Positions 33,851 to 45,998 of a stretch of 64,000 nucleotides of DNA are shown here, piece after piece. Each line of letters begins with the position of its first letter. The first letter of the stretch is position 1. The notes under the pieces were generated by a model. It was given only the letters and a program-made list of their open reading frames with translations, had not been told where the DNA came from and did no database searches. A program made the position numbers and the translations under genes. Origin of the DNA: Diphasiastrum complanatum (Eukaryota > Streptophyta > Lycopodiopsida > Lycopodiales > Lycopodiaceae); the NCBI GenBank assembly GCA_029204225.1, contig CM055113.1, positions 29,827,220 through 29,891,219 of the forward strand. Direction: 5' to 3'.

Positions 33851-34379
33851 GTTTCAAAAAGGTCCACGAAATATAGCTCAACATGCTTTTATCGCCTTTA
33901 GCCAACATCAAAGGCTCATACTCTTAAAGGCAGGTGAGTTAAGGTTGCATCCTTGCTAGCAAGAACGTTGAAGTGAGTGTCAATTTAGATATGTATTTTA
34001 GGGGCATAACACTCTTTCCCCCTTAAACAATAAAGGGCAAGGAGATAAGCATATGTGATCCATGTATCGAAAAAGATCAACCTAATTTCAGTCGATGCTC
34101 ACATTTGTAAATTGACTAGGTTCCATAGAGCATTCAAAATTGCTATAATCAGTATATATTTTTGGGGTTGTCAATAACTAACAACTATCTTGATGGAAGG
34201 TTTAGCATCACTATGGTTACAAGATTGGGATTTTTTTCAGCATCATTAACATGTATGTTCCTTGACATAACATCATCAGGTTAGAATTTTGGAGCCTCAC
34301 AAATCTCGTAAGTTCTCTCCCCTTGATAATAGTTGGAGATTGTAACATAATTTTTGTTGGATATTGTGAGAGTAAATTA

Positions 34380-34572
34380 TATAGAGTGCTTCTATGAGCT
34401 TGATGGTCATGTGTTGAATGGAAATCGTTCTTTGAATGACTCAAATCTACAAGATACTGATCAAGATATTGATGAGGAGGAACCATCAGCTTCTTCTCTC
34501 ACACCTATTGTTAGGTGGTCAACTAGAATAAACAGGGTTCCAAGTAGGCTTACTTATTCTCAAAAGGGTTAG
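34380..34572 (+). pseudogene. Possible copia fragment, integrase-RT linker
   Basis: A short frame reads ...DQDIDEEEPSASSLTP, then IVRWSTRINRVPSRLTYS. This resembles the acidic stretch and the RRSTR...P..Y motif that join integrase to RT in plant copia elements. No flanking integrase or RT is clear, so confidence is low. Confidence 0.4.
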
Positions 34573-36132
34573 CAAAGTTGAAGCTTTTGCTAGTGCCCAT
34601 CAGATTGCTTGGACTTGTGACTAGGACTTGGGTGATACTATTGTCCCGTACCATCATCCTTCGTCTATCACTAATTCTAAGTAGCATCCAGCTATTTAAC
34701 TCACTCCACAATTTTTTATGGGATCAAACAAATCAACTACTTTGAAGGTGAACCGATCTAGCTTTTTGAATCTGTTTCTATTAGATCAATTTCTAACTCT
34801 TGTAGGTGTGATTCCTACTTAAGGAAGAATGTAAAATGAAGACTATTGCTATTGCACCGTTTCCAAATATGAGTGTACTTGTGGCCAGCTTAAATCATAT
34901 CTTCTTTGGGTGCCCTATGACCAATTCTAGGTCATCTGATTGTTTATAGCATCTCATAATCTATTTTTAGGACACCAATCTTCCTTCATTGGAAGAACTG
35001 ATCTTCATGAATGGCAAATTGTTATCAATTTTGGATTCACCAAGATGATCTTCGGGCCTAGATTAGAACTGACAACCACAAGCTGGTCAAACACAGGCTA
35101 TAAGTGAGTGAAAAAGCTCAGGCTGGATCTCATTTAATTCCCTGTTCAAGTGAATCATCTTTATGTAATGAATATAAGAAATTCACACTTGAGTCTAGAT
35201 CGCTTGTCAACTGGACCATCCAGGTCAGCAGTGTTACAAAATTTTGCAAGCTTTATGCTTTTAACATCATGGAACAAGATTGCTTCAATCCAAATAGAGA
35301 TTGTCTGCATCGCCTGTAAAATAAGTTTTACACAGGGAGCAAGAAGTATCCTTTTTCGTCAGATTGGAGTGTGGAATTATTTTTAAAAAAATTCCAATTG
35401 GTAAGCAAAGTCCTTAAATCTGAGTAGCGAAATGTTATCAAGAGATTAGACACCTAGATTCTGTGAAATTCAAGGTGATTGATTTTTAATCATTATAATT
35501 TACACCCCTGATAAAAGATGTGTCATTTTCAATCAGGTGGAACTTGTAAATTTTAAGTCATGTCTCAGTTCCAGGGTCAAAGTTTTTGGGTGGATCTAAT
35601 GAAACTCAGTTAAGTAGTCTCTTTTGGTACCTAAATCTTCCATATGAAGGCAATTTTACAGGCTCTAGTCTACTCTTTCTAGAATTGATCTCTGTTTTTC
35701 GCATCATAACTTTTAAGCTTAGAATTTTACATTTTCCTACATAAATAGAACCATTTTTACTTTTATTTTCAAACAAATTATCAGCAAGAAGAGACCTGGT
35801 TTGTAGCAAAGTTTTTTAAGTAAGATGGTATAAGTTGGTCAATTGTTGTGTAATTTATTACACTCACTGGCTCTCTTTATAGTGCTTTTGACCCAATGTG
35901 CATAGTTGAGTTTTTCAGATTGAGCAGAGGTGAAAATCTGTAGATAATTACACTCACTGGCCCTCTTTATAAGGCTTCCGACCCATGTGCACAGTGTAGC
36001 TTTTTAAATTGAGCAGAGGTGCAAGTCTATTGTCTGCAAAGTAGTTGCAACTTTCTATAGTTAATGCGATTGGAATCTATTCTCTCAGACAGATGCTAAT
36101 ACAAATTTGTTTGGTTTTACTGATGTTAACAG

Positions 36133-36258
36133 ATGCAAGGCTTTGATGTCGCAGAGACTTGCAATTTATGGAAGCTAGAGGTGTTGAGATTTGACAATCA
36201 TCAATTTCTACAGACATTCTTTAAGGAGGCAGAACTTCCATTTGATCATATTTGCTAA
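36133..36258 (+). CDS. Upstream ORF 1 in the EIL leader (41 codons)
   Basis: The ATG at 36133 directly follows a possible splice acceptor (TTAACAG) and runs 41 codons to TAA at 36256-36258, 69 bp before the main start. The peptide begins MQGFDVAETCNLW and has no known motif. If it is in the mRNA it would lower or condition EIL translation. There is no evidence of expression, and conservation cannot be tested here. Confidence 0.35.
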   Translation: MQGFDVAETCNLWKLEVLRFDNHQFLQTFFKEAELPFDHIC

Positions 36259-36287
36259 TGATCGAAAAAAAGTCTCTTACCGTGTAA
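36258..36287 (+). CDS. Upstream ORF 2 in the EIL leader (9 codons)
   Basis: Its ATG overlaps the stop of upstream ORF 1 in TAATG, and it ends at TAA 36285-36287, 40 bp before the EIL start. An arrangement that could permit reinitiation. Confidence 0.3.
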   Translation: MIEKKSLTV

Positions 36288-36327
36288 ATCTTTTAGGTGT
36301 TTAAGAGTTTTGACTCTTGAGTAGTTG

Positions 36328-38250
36328 ATGTTCAGCATGGAGCTCGGTAATTGTAAGCATGATGGGAAGAACTTTGATTTAGATGACATGGACTTTATTG
36401 GTGATGATGATGGAGATGATATGCAGGATGAAGATTTCAGTGATGATGATGTTGATGTTGATGAGCTTGAGAAAAAGATGTGGAGGGATCGTCTCCGCTT
36501 GAAGCGCATAAAAGAACAGCTGAAGGTAAAGGAGATTTCTGGTAAGCCCAAGCAAAAACAGTCACAGGAGCAGGCCCGACGGAAAAAGATGGCACGAGCT
36601 CAAGATGGGATTCTAAAGTACATGTTGAAAATGATGGAGGTTTGTAAGGCTCAGGGGTTTGTGTACGGTATTATTCCTGAGAAAGGAAAACCTGTGAGTG
36701 GAGCATCTGATAATATGAGGGCCTGGTGGAAGGAGAAAGTTAGATTTGATAGAAATGGACCTGCAGCGATTTCAAGATACCAGGCCGAGCATGAAAACAC
36801 AAGAAAGATAGGAGGCGGCACAGCTTGTGTTCCAATTTCTCATTCCTTGCAAGAGCTCCAGGATACAACTTTGGGTTCACTTCTGTCGGCATTGATGCAG
36901 CATTGTGATCCTCCGCAGCGGCGCTTTCCCCTTGAGAAGGGCATTCCTCCTCCATGGTGGCCATCAGGAGATGGGTGGTGGCAACAATTAGAATTGCCTC
37001 CAGGCCAAGGTCCACCTCCTTATAAGAAGCCTCACGATCTGAAGAAGAATTGGAAAGTTGGAGTACTGACATCTGTAATCAAGCACATGTCTCCAGATAT
37101 TGCAAAGATCAAAAAGCTTGTTAGGCATTCCAAATGTTTGCAAGACAAAATGACAGCCAAAGAAAGTGCAACATGGCTTGCTGTACTTAACCGGGAAGAG
37201 GAAGTTGCTCTTCAGAAGAATACCGTAGTTGATGAAGCAGCAATCAGCTCTGGAACTCCTGGCAGCTTCAATGCAGTAAGGCTGGGAGCTAGCTACACTA
37301 ACGAGTATGATGTTGAAGCTTTTGATCACACTCTTACCGGGGTGCTTCTAGATGGAGTACAGGATACAGAGGTTACCGATCCTTTTCTACAACCAGGCTC
37401 CTCACCCTCTACGAGAAAAGAACTTAGTGGAGGTCATGAAGGACAAACTGAGTCAGAATTATCCTTTCAGAAGCTTTCAACTTCATCGGCAAATGGAGAA
37501 ACGTGCAGGAAAAGGACCTGCCAAGATCCTTCTATTCTTGACCAGAGACTTTTCTTGTGCCCTTATGAGAATTGCCACCATCGTGAACTGAAAAATGCTT
37601 TTGCAGACAGGGATATGAGAAACATCCATCAGAACCATTGCCCTCATCGTGCTATGAATGAGGGGACTTATGTTGACAGAGGGGATGTTGAAGGACTAGT
37701 AAGTGCTACCTTCCAAGACTCTTCAGAGCAGCTATCCCATTCTCATAGTTCAGGACAGGAAGTCGTACAAACAATCTCCTGTGACAGGGATGGATCATCT
37801 CAAGGTGAATCTAGCTTTGTTGAGCTGCCTATCTCTGGTCATAAGGCCTCTGTTGTAAATCCATCTTCACATGATGTACTGCTAGGGTTCTATCCCGATG
37901 CTGTTGATGGTCAAGTGCAAGAAGGTAGACATGCAGAGATGGACCCAACTCTCCAGCCACATAGCAGACTAGGGTTGCATATTAGTTCAGATGACCATTT
38001 AATGTTTGGACAGGTGATTGGAGGACCAAGTGCCAATGATTCGAGTGATGATGCATTAGCTTTTCAAAGGGATGAACTTAGCAGGGAGTGTAGCAGTATT
38101 TTTGACAACCCATTTCAGAATCAGGATGCTGACCTACCTTCAGCCTATGATATTAACTCGTCATTTGACTTGAGTATTTCCAGCATGCCTCCACTTGGGA
38201 CAGGCATAGACATGCTAGATGAGGATCTCATATGGTACTTTGGAGCTTAA
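36328..38250 (+). CDS. EIL: EIN3-like (EIL) ethylene-response transcription factor
   Basis: A 640-residue single-exon protein of the EIN3/EIL family, nuclear DNA-binding factors that carry the ethylene signal downstream of EIN2 and are degraded through EBF F-box proteins. Start: ATG 36328 follows an in-frame TAG (36322) and gives MFSMELGNC, like the family's usual N-terminus; ATG 36337 is an alternative with better context. Visible parts: acidic stretch 18-46; first basic block [19 protein letters not shown] (46-64); core [20 protein letters not shown] (79-98) and [20 protein letters not shown] (102-121); [15 protein letters not shown] (131-145); [20 protein letters not shown] (174-193); proline-rich PPW-to-KKPHDL (207-238); [20 protein letters not shown] (244-263); [18 protein letters not shown] (268-285); and the C-terminal Cys/His motif CPYENCHH...HQNHCPH (411-440). 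The C-terminus DLIWYFGA resembles EIN3 ends. Length is normal (about 570-640) and there is no disabling change, so it should be functional. The basic core is typical; the C-terminal half is diverged. Confidence 0.97.
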   Translation: MFSMELGNCKHDGKNFDLDDMDFIGDDDGDDMQDEDFSDDDVDVDELEKKMWRDRLRLKRIKEQLKVKEISGKPKQKQSQEQARRKKMARAQDGILKYMLKMMEVCKAQGFVYGIIPEKGKPVSGASDNMRAWWKEKVRFDRNGPAAISRYQAEHENTRKIGGGTACVPISHSLQELQDTTLGSLLSALMQHCDPPQRRFPLEKGIPPPWWPSGDGWWQQLELPPGQGPPPYKKPHDLKKNWKVGVLTSVIKHMSPDIAKIKKLVRHSKCLQDKMTAKESATWLAVLNREEEVALQKNTVVDEAAISSGTPGSFNAVRLGASYTNEYDVEAFDHTLTGVLLDGVQDTEVTDPFLQPGSSPSTRKELSGGHEGQTESELSFQKLSTSSANGETCRKRTCQDPSILDQRLFLCPYENCHHRELKNAFADRDMRNIHQNHCPHRAMNEGTYVDRGDVEGLVSATFQDSSEQLSHSHSSGQEVVQTISCDRDGSSQGESSFVELPISGHKASVVNPSSHDVLLGFYPDAVDGQVQEGRHAEMDPTLQPHSRLGLHISSDDHLMFGQVIGGPSANDSSDDALAFQRDELSRECSSIFDNPFQNQDADLPSAYDINSSFDLSISSMPPLGTGIDMLDEDLIWYFGA

Positions 38251-38354
38251 AGAATTTTTATGTTTTATGCTCACTATTGCGATCTTAGTTTAGAACAAAA
38301 CACTTGAGATAAAAAGGAGACATGTAACCTGGTGTCAACATTGTTCCAGTCATC

Positions 38355-38360
38355 AATAAA
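38355..38360 (+). terminator. Polyadenylation signal of EIL
   Basis: AATAAA 105 bp downstream of the EIL stop codon, followed by T/G-rich sequence. No other clear signal is nearer. Confidence 0.6.
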
Positions 38361-40583
38361 TGTTATGGTTTGCAGAACATCATTTGTACAGACACAGACT
38401 TTGCAATGGAGAAATCTTGAAATGTTGGTTATCAGATTTGGCTTGTCTTTGGAGGCATCTCGTTTACAGTTTTCTGCCATCTGTTGCTGCATATCCCTTC
38501 AATAACCAAATTCTTAAATCCTGATATTGCATGCAGTCATACTTTATCTGTAGCACGTGTTTACGGAAGATTACAGGGATCACTACGAAGTCATGTGCTC
38601 TAAACTCTAAAGTGTGATTAGTAAGTCTCTTGGTTCACAGCTAACAGACCAATCAACTTGCTACGTTTCCCAGTTCTATCCTAGTTTCGCACTTTTACCC
38701 ACCAGCTACATCATGCACTAGGCTTGCTTGCCTTTTGAGCAAGTGGAAGTTATAATATGTAATTTTCCTGCATTTTTCCCAGGAAACATGGACTTCATAT
38801 ATTGGCTTTGCTTCGTAGTGCTAGCTTTCAGCATTGCTAAGTACATAGTTCTGTAGCGTATTTTATGGGCGCATGCAGAATACGTCAAATACGTATTTTT
38901 ATTTATTTTTAGAATATGTTAGAAACAGATTTTTTCTTTTTTTGAGATTTCTCAAAAGACTAAACTATTTGATGTTTCCATTTGCCTCGATTTTCTGATC
39001 CCATAGATATCTCAAAAGACTATACTATTTGATGTTTCCATTTGCCTCGATTTTCTGATCCCATTCGATGCCTCAATCCTTGAGCCGATTCAGGTGCCTC
39101 GATCCTCCAAAACTAGCAGAATTGTGTGCCATGATCCTCAAAAGTGTCTCTGCCTCACAATTGAGGGTTGAGGTCAGAACTAGCAGAATTTGGGACTAGC
39201 CTCTTAGAAAAGTTTTATCAATTTTTTTGTACACAGGAGGTTTTGCAGAAGGAATTTTCGGAAAGGACATGCAAAACTGTTGAAATTTGCTTTGGTAGAT
39301 TTTTGCATTATGTTCCATAAATATGGAAAGATACATTCCATAGCACAAGAAGGTATGAAATAAGCTTTTTTGGAAGTGTGCCCTTCTCCTTGGAGAGTTA
39401 TTTACCTTTGCAGAAAGGATAGTAACCAATCTTTACACATGTGAACTACATGTATCGCTGGGAGCTGATGAAGTTGATAGACTCTGCTAATCCTTTGCTC
39501 TGAATGTAGTTAGACTTGTTTGGTGGACTCCATAGTGTTGTAAATTTCATGTCATGCATGTTATGTTTTAAGTGCTTTCCTAGATTTTCCAACGTATAAA
39601 CAGTTCTAAAAAGCTTACAATCGATTGAAAGTCTTGTAATGTACTTGAATTATAAATATGTAAAGTTTTTTCCTTCTTTTAATCCGAGTTTAAACATTCC
39701 ATCCCAACACTATATTTATCAGCCAGTAGATTGTTGGCTGAGTCATGTCAATTTTGATATAGTTGAGATTGTCATTTGGGAGGGAAGTGGGGTGGGACCC
39801 CTTCCTTGCTGGATGTACGAATAAGGTGGACATCACTTATTGGCATCTATGTTTTGCAAGTTATGGTGTGTTGCATATTGTAGAATGTACATATCGAATG
39901 CAATGTTTTTTTTTTTTTTTGCAAATTACAACTTTGGCATACTTCAATTCTCAAGCATGATGGGGCAAGGGAGATAGGAAGAACAAGAACGGAGAAGAGA
40001 GCAGGAATATTGCGGAACAGCTCTCTCGTTCTAATCAGCTGCTAGGTACAAAAACAGTCTAATAGATAGCTTATGCTAAAGATGATCACAACTTTATGCG
40101 TTCTGATTGCCCAACAGGATCTTAAAAATAATTCATACTCTAAAAACAAGAGTACAGTCCACCGAAGAGATTAGAGATGGTTTGTGTGTGCTACTACTGA
40201 AATCAGATTCAATGTGAAGAGCAGTATGATATCGCGAGTTCCTCAAGAATCAAAGACAACCATCATTTGATCAGAAATTGAGGAGTTGTAGACATTCGTG
40301 TTCTGATCAGAGTGAGTAAACAAGCGCGATCAAACAGCAATGAAAGTGCATTCCATCACAACAAGCATTCATCTATGTTGTACACAGATAAAAATGTGCT
40401 GCTGCTATATTACACTGAAGCACAATACAAATAACAATTACAACCAGATTGACATCGTAGTTGGGAGGCTCAAATAATATGTCTCATGGACGGAGCAACC
40501 AGTAATATGTGCTTGGATGATCTATTTATAGATTTCATCCGTGTATTAATTGCATTGAATGCTTGTCACCTAATTAGGAAAGC
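38361..40583. other. EIL downstream spacer with a 60-bp tandem duplication
   Basis: 38951-39004 is repeated at 39011-39064 with a period of exactly 60 bp and two differences (CTCAAAAGAC...CTGATCCCAT). The rest is low-complexity and AT-rich. 39960-40583 looks like a decayed minus-strand copia LTR: a minus-strand TATA (CTATAAATAG) lies at about 40526-40535 and the copia pol remnant follows to the right, but no LTR ends can be fixed. Confidence 0.45.
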
Positions 40584-40985
40584 CGTTGTACTTGGAAGTA
40601 TATGGCTTTTGTGACAACTGTACATAGTGTATACGGTCAACAAATCAGTATCGTTAATGCGGACGAGGACGTCTCAAAAATCTCTCACTTTGCGAATTAC
40701 GGGAAGTGGCTGGGAACATTCCTCGTTCATTTTAGACGACCTTCGGCATTTTTCTCTCTCTTCGGATTTTTGCGAAAAAGCCGAAGGTGTCCTAAATCAG
40801 TTTAAGACACCCTTAGAAAGTTGAAGGTGCCCTTAGAAAAAGATCTCTTTAACAGTTCAACTCTTTCGCTCTTTTCAGGAAAGTCGAAGGTGCCCTTAAA
40901 ACAAATTGAAGGTGCCCTTAAAAAGTTGGCGAAGGTGTCTTTAACAGTCACAACTCTTAAAAATAGAGGACCCTCTAGATGTCAC
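40584..40985 (+). repeat. Direct repeat copy 1 (about 400 bp)
   Basis: Begins GTTGTACTTGGAAGTATATGG and ends near AAAAATAGAGGACCCTCTAG. Matches 41942-42347 along its length with scattered differences. It contains repeated GAAGGTG(C/T)CC(T)TTA units. Confidence 0.88.
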
Positions 40986-41039
40986 ACAGAATGGTGGTAG
41001 TATTAAATTGAGTGTGATGTAAGTTGTGAAGTAATAACC

Positions 41040-41941
41040 TGATCCATACAGCTTCTTTTGAAGCTTGGCATGTTGCGATATAATATGCCTCTGTCGAAGA
41101 AAGCACAACTGATTTCTGCTTCCTTGAGTTCCACGAAATCGGTCCCCCTGCCAGATAGAAACAGAACCCAAAGGTAGATTTTCTAATAGAGATTGTTCCT
41201 TCCCAATTTGAGTCGGAATAGCCTCACAAGACGAGTGGGTTAATAGCATTTCCATCATAACATAAGATGTGATCTAAACTTCTCTGAATATATCTCATCA
41301 CTCTCTTCAATGCTTTCCAATGAGAGATCTTGGGATTAGACATGAATTGACTTAACGTGCTAACAATGTATGTTAAATCTGGTCTAGTACACAGCATTGC
41401 ATACATTGGAGATCCGATTAGTGAATGATAATGGGTACTTCGCTAAGTCGAGTACTTCACTATCAGTCTCAGCACAATAAGGTTTAGTCAATACTATACT
41501 TGGATCCATTGGAGTATCAATGGGTTTGCAATCAAACATATGAAATTTTTCAAAAATGTCTTTTAGATATGCCTGTTGGTTAAGATAGATCTTCTTTTGA
41601 AGCCTATTTCTAATAATGTTAATTCCTAGCAAAGAATGAACAACTCCTAAATCAGTCATGTCAAATTCCTTTGACAGATCACTCTTAGTAGTGTGCAGAA
41701 GAGAAGTGTCATTAGACAAGATAAACACATCATCTACGTAAAGAGCTATGTGAACTGAATTGGTGCCTATACATTACAGTCAGTTGAATTATTTGCAAAT
41801 CTCAATTCAATGAGATAAGAGTTGATTCTATTGAACCATGCTCTTGCGGTCTGTTTCAGACCGTAGATTGCTTTGTGCAGCTTGCACACTTTGTGCTCTT
41901 GGCCTTTGACTTCGAATCCTTCCGGTTGGAAGGTGTACAGC
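41040..41941 (-). pseudogene. Copia RT/RNase H remnant
   Basis: Minus-strand reading gives copia RT motifs in order: FQPEGFEVKGQEHKVCKLHK and AIYGLKQTARAWFNRI (about 41935-41830), a weak YVDDVFILSND (41745-41715), FDMTDLGVVHSLLGI, and CTRPDLTYIVSTLSQFM (41390-41335). In another frame follow the RNase H strands (WEGTIS-like to 41060). Stops and frame changes are frequent, and an in-frame stop lies near 41770. The N-terminal RT, integrase and gag are missing. The piece is flanked by the direct repeats at 40584 and 41942. Confidence 0.85.
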
Positions 41942-42347
41942 GGTTGTACTTGGAAGTATATGGCTTTTGTGACAACTGTACATAGTGTATACGGTCAACA
42001 AATCAGTATCGTTGATGCGGACAAGGATGTCGCAAAAATCTCTCACTTCGCGAATTACGGGAAGTGGCTAGGAACGTTCCTCGTTCATTTTAAACAACCT
42101 TCAGCATTTTTCTTTCTCTTCGGGTTTTTGCGAAAAAGCCGAAGGTGTTCTAAATCAGTTTAAGGCGTCCTTAGAAAGTTGAAGGTGCCCTTAGAAAAAG
42201 ATCTCTTTAACAGTTCAACTCTTTCGCTTATTTCGAGAAAGCCTAAAGTGCCCTTAAAACAACTTGAAGGTGCCCTTTAAAGTTGGTGAAGGTGTCTTTA
42301 ACAATTTAACTCTTAAAAATAGAGGACCTTCTGGATTTTATCTTTTC
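41942..42347 (+). repeat. Direct repeat copy 2 (about 400 bp)
   Basis: Same sequence and orientation as 40584-40985. Beyond its right end the GCCGAAGGTG-type motif continues twice more (42375, 42450), so the original unit probably extended further. Confidence 0.85.
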
Positions 42348-43519
42348 TCGCATTTTTGGAAAAATGTGAAAAAGCCGAAGGTGCTAAAAAATAGTTAAAC
42401 TTTTGAACTGTGAACAGGTTTGACTTCTCCAAAATAGTTGAACGGAAGAAGTCGAAGGTAATGTTGCAGTTTTTTGGAAAGTGCGAAAAATGCGAACTGC
42501 GACACTTAGTGTATTTTTTTGCAGAATATTCAAAAAATAAACGGTAAATCTGCAGACTTGTTCTAAATGCAAGTTTTGTGGAAATTGTTGAAGATGGCCA
42601 AGTCTTCAATGACTTCAAGTTATTGAACTTAACATCTGAGCTTGAAATTATGATAGGATTCATTACCCTTTGCTGGAGATCAGCCAGAAGCCCGTTGTAG
42701 ACGTTCTTCAATAATTGGCTATCTAAGTTATCATTCACCAAGGAGGCAACTATGGGCCTTAATTTCCAACAAAGCATATGGGAGTATGGCACATACAAAA
42801 GTATGGGGGCAATATTGCTGCCGACTGTGTTGGTATCATTGTATGATTATGTTTTCAAGCCGACAAATGCTTGTATTCTTGGTGAGCTAAAGAACCATAC
42901 AGGTAGAAGTTGCTTCTATTTTCTCTTATTTGGCCCACTTAGTTTATTCAAATGTGTACTTGATACAAGCTTGATTTTGATGAATGGTCTTTCTTTATGT
43001 ACTCGAGAGAGCCTTGATTCAGCACTAGTTATATTGTCATCTAAAATCCGAGTTTGTGGATTATAGCTTTGATAGTGTGCAATCTCACATGGATGTAGAT
43101 CTCTTTATGATCCTTAAATGCAAGTTTTAACATGCTATCAGAGCTAGATCCATGCATGCTTGATAGTAGATCATTTCAATCAAAGTTTTTGAGAGAAAAA
43201 ATCAAGATTTGGAGGTCTTCTAGGATCTTGATTGGTAGCCTCTGACACTTCTACAATAGCTATCTTTGGGTGGTTTTTTTTGGACTATGTGAATCCTCAT
43301 AGGCTGTGTATCATCCATCCACTTGTATTTTGTGTAAAAGTCTTGTTTTTTATCCATAGAATCCCAATACGCAATTGCTAGAAAGCTATTTGAGCATAGA
43401 TTGTAATGCAAGTAACTCCAAGGACTTTTGTAGTGCCATTTGAGAGTTTGGATAGACAGTGGTTGTAGCTCTCATATGACTAGCCAAAGAGGATCGTTGA
43501 CTCATCTTGCATCTTACTC
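42348..43519. other. Spacer without a supported gene
   Basis: An open frame of 161 codons on the minus strand (42798-42313) shows no motif I know, and parts of it overlap the GAAGGTG repeats. The rest of the stretch is AT-rich with nothing I can identify. Confidence 0.4.
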
Positions 43520-45620
43520 ACCATTGATTGATCTGCTAATTTTATGGAAAAAGTGCCAGCATTCAATATGGATAAACCATATATCTCAAATCATTTGGTG
43601 GATATGAGATTTTTACTCCTGATCCACCATCAATTACAGTAGCTTCTTCTTCAAACAACGTGCTTGTGGATAAGGGTGATGTTGTAGTATTTGCCCTCCC
43701 AAGTTGCTCCCATATTTAGGACATTTTTCAATTCTTCAAAAGTCACATAGTATATATGTGCATGAGGTATATCATGAGGTATATATGTTCATGAGGTATA
43801 TCATTGGCATATCTTCTTCCCCATATTGCAAAAATTTCATTGGCTTGAGGTGCAAGTCATCAGAATTCTCCTAAGAAAATATCCATTATGCTGGATAGAA
43901 TATTAGCCATCATCTATATCCAACTTAGTCATCTTCAATGTAACTGTGCATTCAAATTTGAACATTGTAGTATCTTTTTCTAAGGTTTTGGTTGCATTGG
44001 CACTTTTGTAGTAACTACAACAACTTCTTCCTTTTATGCCTCTTGAATCCATTTCTTGATATTTTGATATGTTTTCTTTTCTACTTTTGTGTTAGGATAT
44101 GCTTTTGATGTTGATGGAAAATTTTGCTAGATCAGACATAGATGGTGGTGTAGTTGGTGCTGCAATGTTTTCCTTCTATGCACGAGTAACAAGTATTATT
44201 GGAGTAGCTGGAGGATATGATCAATAGCAAAAGAAAGATCCATAAAATTCTCTTGATTTTGAATGGACAACCCTTGTAGGTGTGACCATTCCCCTCATTC
44301 ATGGTAGAATGGCATGAATTGGTCGTTTGCATCCTTATATTGATCTCCCCTCTTTTTGTATTTGAGCCACATATGTGACATAAGACTCATTTATCATTGG
44401 ATCAAAGTAAGGTTCTTTAGGAATCAGCCATTGTTTTGCTGATGGCAGGACTTCTGATTTCATAGTGGTTATATTTATTGGAGTACCTAGAGTATTCTAC
44501 ACTCCTGGTGTTGTTGTTATTGCTAACCATTGTTGCTGTGGAGCAAGTCCCAATCTCTGTGCAATATTTGGTGTGCCTTGATGGTACGCATATGAGGTTT
44601 AGTATTGGATTCTTCATTGGTTAGTCACTCTGAGATTAAATGGAAAAAACATTGTATCATGTTTAGGCACAAGTGGCAATATCTTATTTCCATGCTTTAA
44701 TGTAGGACACTCATTTGCCATATGATTTGGAGAGCATATGGGACACTATACATTATTACTCCAAGGGTATTGTTATTGTGTTGGTTCTGATTTTTATGTG
44801 GCTAGATTATGTGCCACCTTTAGCTTTGTGTGGTCATATGTTCCATTTGTTGTTGATGTTGTTTGTGTAGCTTTTCGATCTGTTTAATCAACATTTGCAT
44901 GGGATAAGTTATTGGTGGTTTATGTGGATGCAAATGAAATGGTAGCACCTTGTGTCAATGCATAGGGTGTTGGTTCTAGAATCATCATCTTCTTCCCATA
45001 TCACATCCTCCATGGCTTCATGGAGTGTGGTATAGTGCTCCCATAATTTGAGCTCCTTCCTAATACTTTTAGACAATCCAACAAGGGACCACATTATTAT
45101 AGCCTGGTCGGGAGTAACAATTGGTTGCATTCAAATTGAAGGTGTTTGATCCACTCAATACAATCTTTGAATCTTTCTCTTTCTTTCCATATTTATCTTG
45201 CTTATCAAGAAAAAAAATATTCCAAAAATTTATGGTATTTGAGTTTTGTAATCAAAATTGCTTTGACCACTTCCCAATCAACCTTTTCCTAAGCAACTTG
45301 ATTGAAGTACCAATCATGGGCAACTCCAATGAAAGCCATAGGAAATAGCTTGAGCTTATCTTTTGGGTTGTTATTCTGATCTATCTCACAAGCTCTTCCA
45401 TAGATTTTTAAGAATCAGATGAGATTTGAGAATCTGTCATGCTAGAGTATCTCCAACCTAGAGGTTTTTTCTTGACACCTATAGTGGTATAGTAAGTACC
45501 AATTGGTCCATTGGATCCATTTGTTCTCCATTGGGCCTTATTTTGGTGCTTCAAGGATTAGAATAGGCTTTTCTTCAATCACTATTCATCTTGACCTCAA
45601 TTTCATTCACTATTTAATGG
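43520..45620 (-). pseudogene. Degenerate gypsy gag region, Gypsy-1 relative
   Basis: The best segment is 45130-44909: PDQAIIMWSLVGLSKSIRK and LHEAMEDVIWEEDDDS, which parallel AMIMWFLSGLLKRIN and MDDAIREEDEDSD of Gypsy-1 gag. Upstream (45360-45130) the frame fragments include LAMAFIGVAHDWYFNQ, matching the Gypsy-1 WYYNQ segment. Further left, 44740-43520 parallels the zinc-finger and linker portions with many stops. An old member of the same lineage. Confidence 0.75.
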
Positions 45621-45998
45621 TTGGATCTTTAACATATCAGTGGATTTGACTTACATCTGAGTAGATCTTGTTAGAGATGGTTGATAAAGTTGTCTAGATG
45701 TTGTTTCTATCCTTTTAACATGCTCTGGGGATTTATTTATTTATTTTTTGAATTTTTTTTTTTCAAAAACTTTTACAATTTGGACTATGGGTAGATATGT
45801 ACATAATTTCTTATTGGTCCTCTATGCAAAAGTACTTGATGTGAAGGTTGGGCTAGTGATGGTCCTTTCTTTAGAAAAAAATGGATTTAAAAAGATAATC
45901 TTCTCCTAGGTGCTTACTGTGAAGATTTTCTGAATCACTAAGATCCAAAAACATCTATTGATCTTTGGTATGAAAGACAACCCAATTAGCACCATTGG

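Larger units (their letters stand above)
30837..36132 (+). other. Possible 5'UTR intron of EIL; otherwise spacer
   Basis: It would run from GTGAGT at 30837 to TTAACAG at 36132. Within it I see only a three-unit tandem repeat (33300-33850) and a possible copia fragment (34380-34572). Short open frames at 31282-31593 and 32019-32264 have no recognisable domain. A pair of similar segments, TTACACTCACTGGC...TTTATAAGGCTT-like, lies at about 35858-35930 and 35945-36020. Confidence 0.25.

Noticed and set aside
36255-36551. Minus-strand Ser-rich ORF opposite the EIL start
   Set aside because: The complement of the EIL acidic GAT-rich codons.
42313-42798. 161-codon minus-strand ORF as a gene
   Set aside because: No motif, partly made of GAAGGTG-type repeats, and surrounded by transposon debris.
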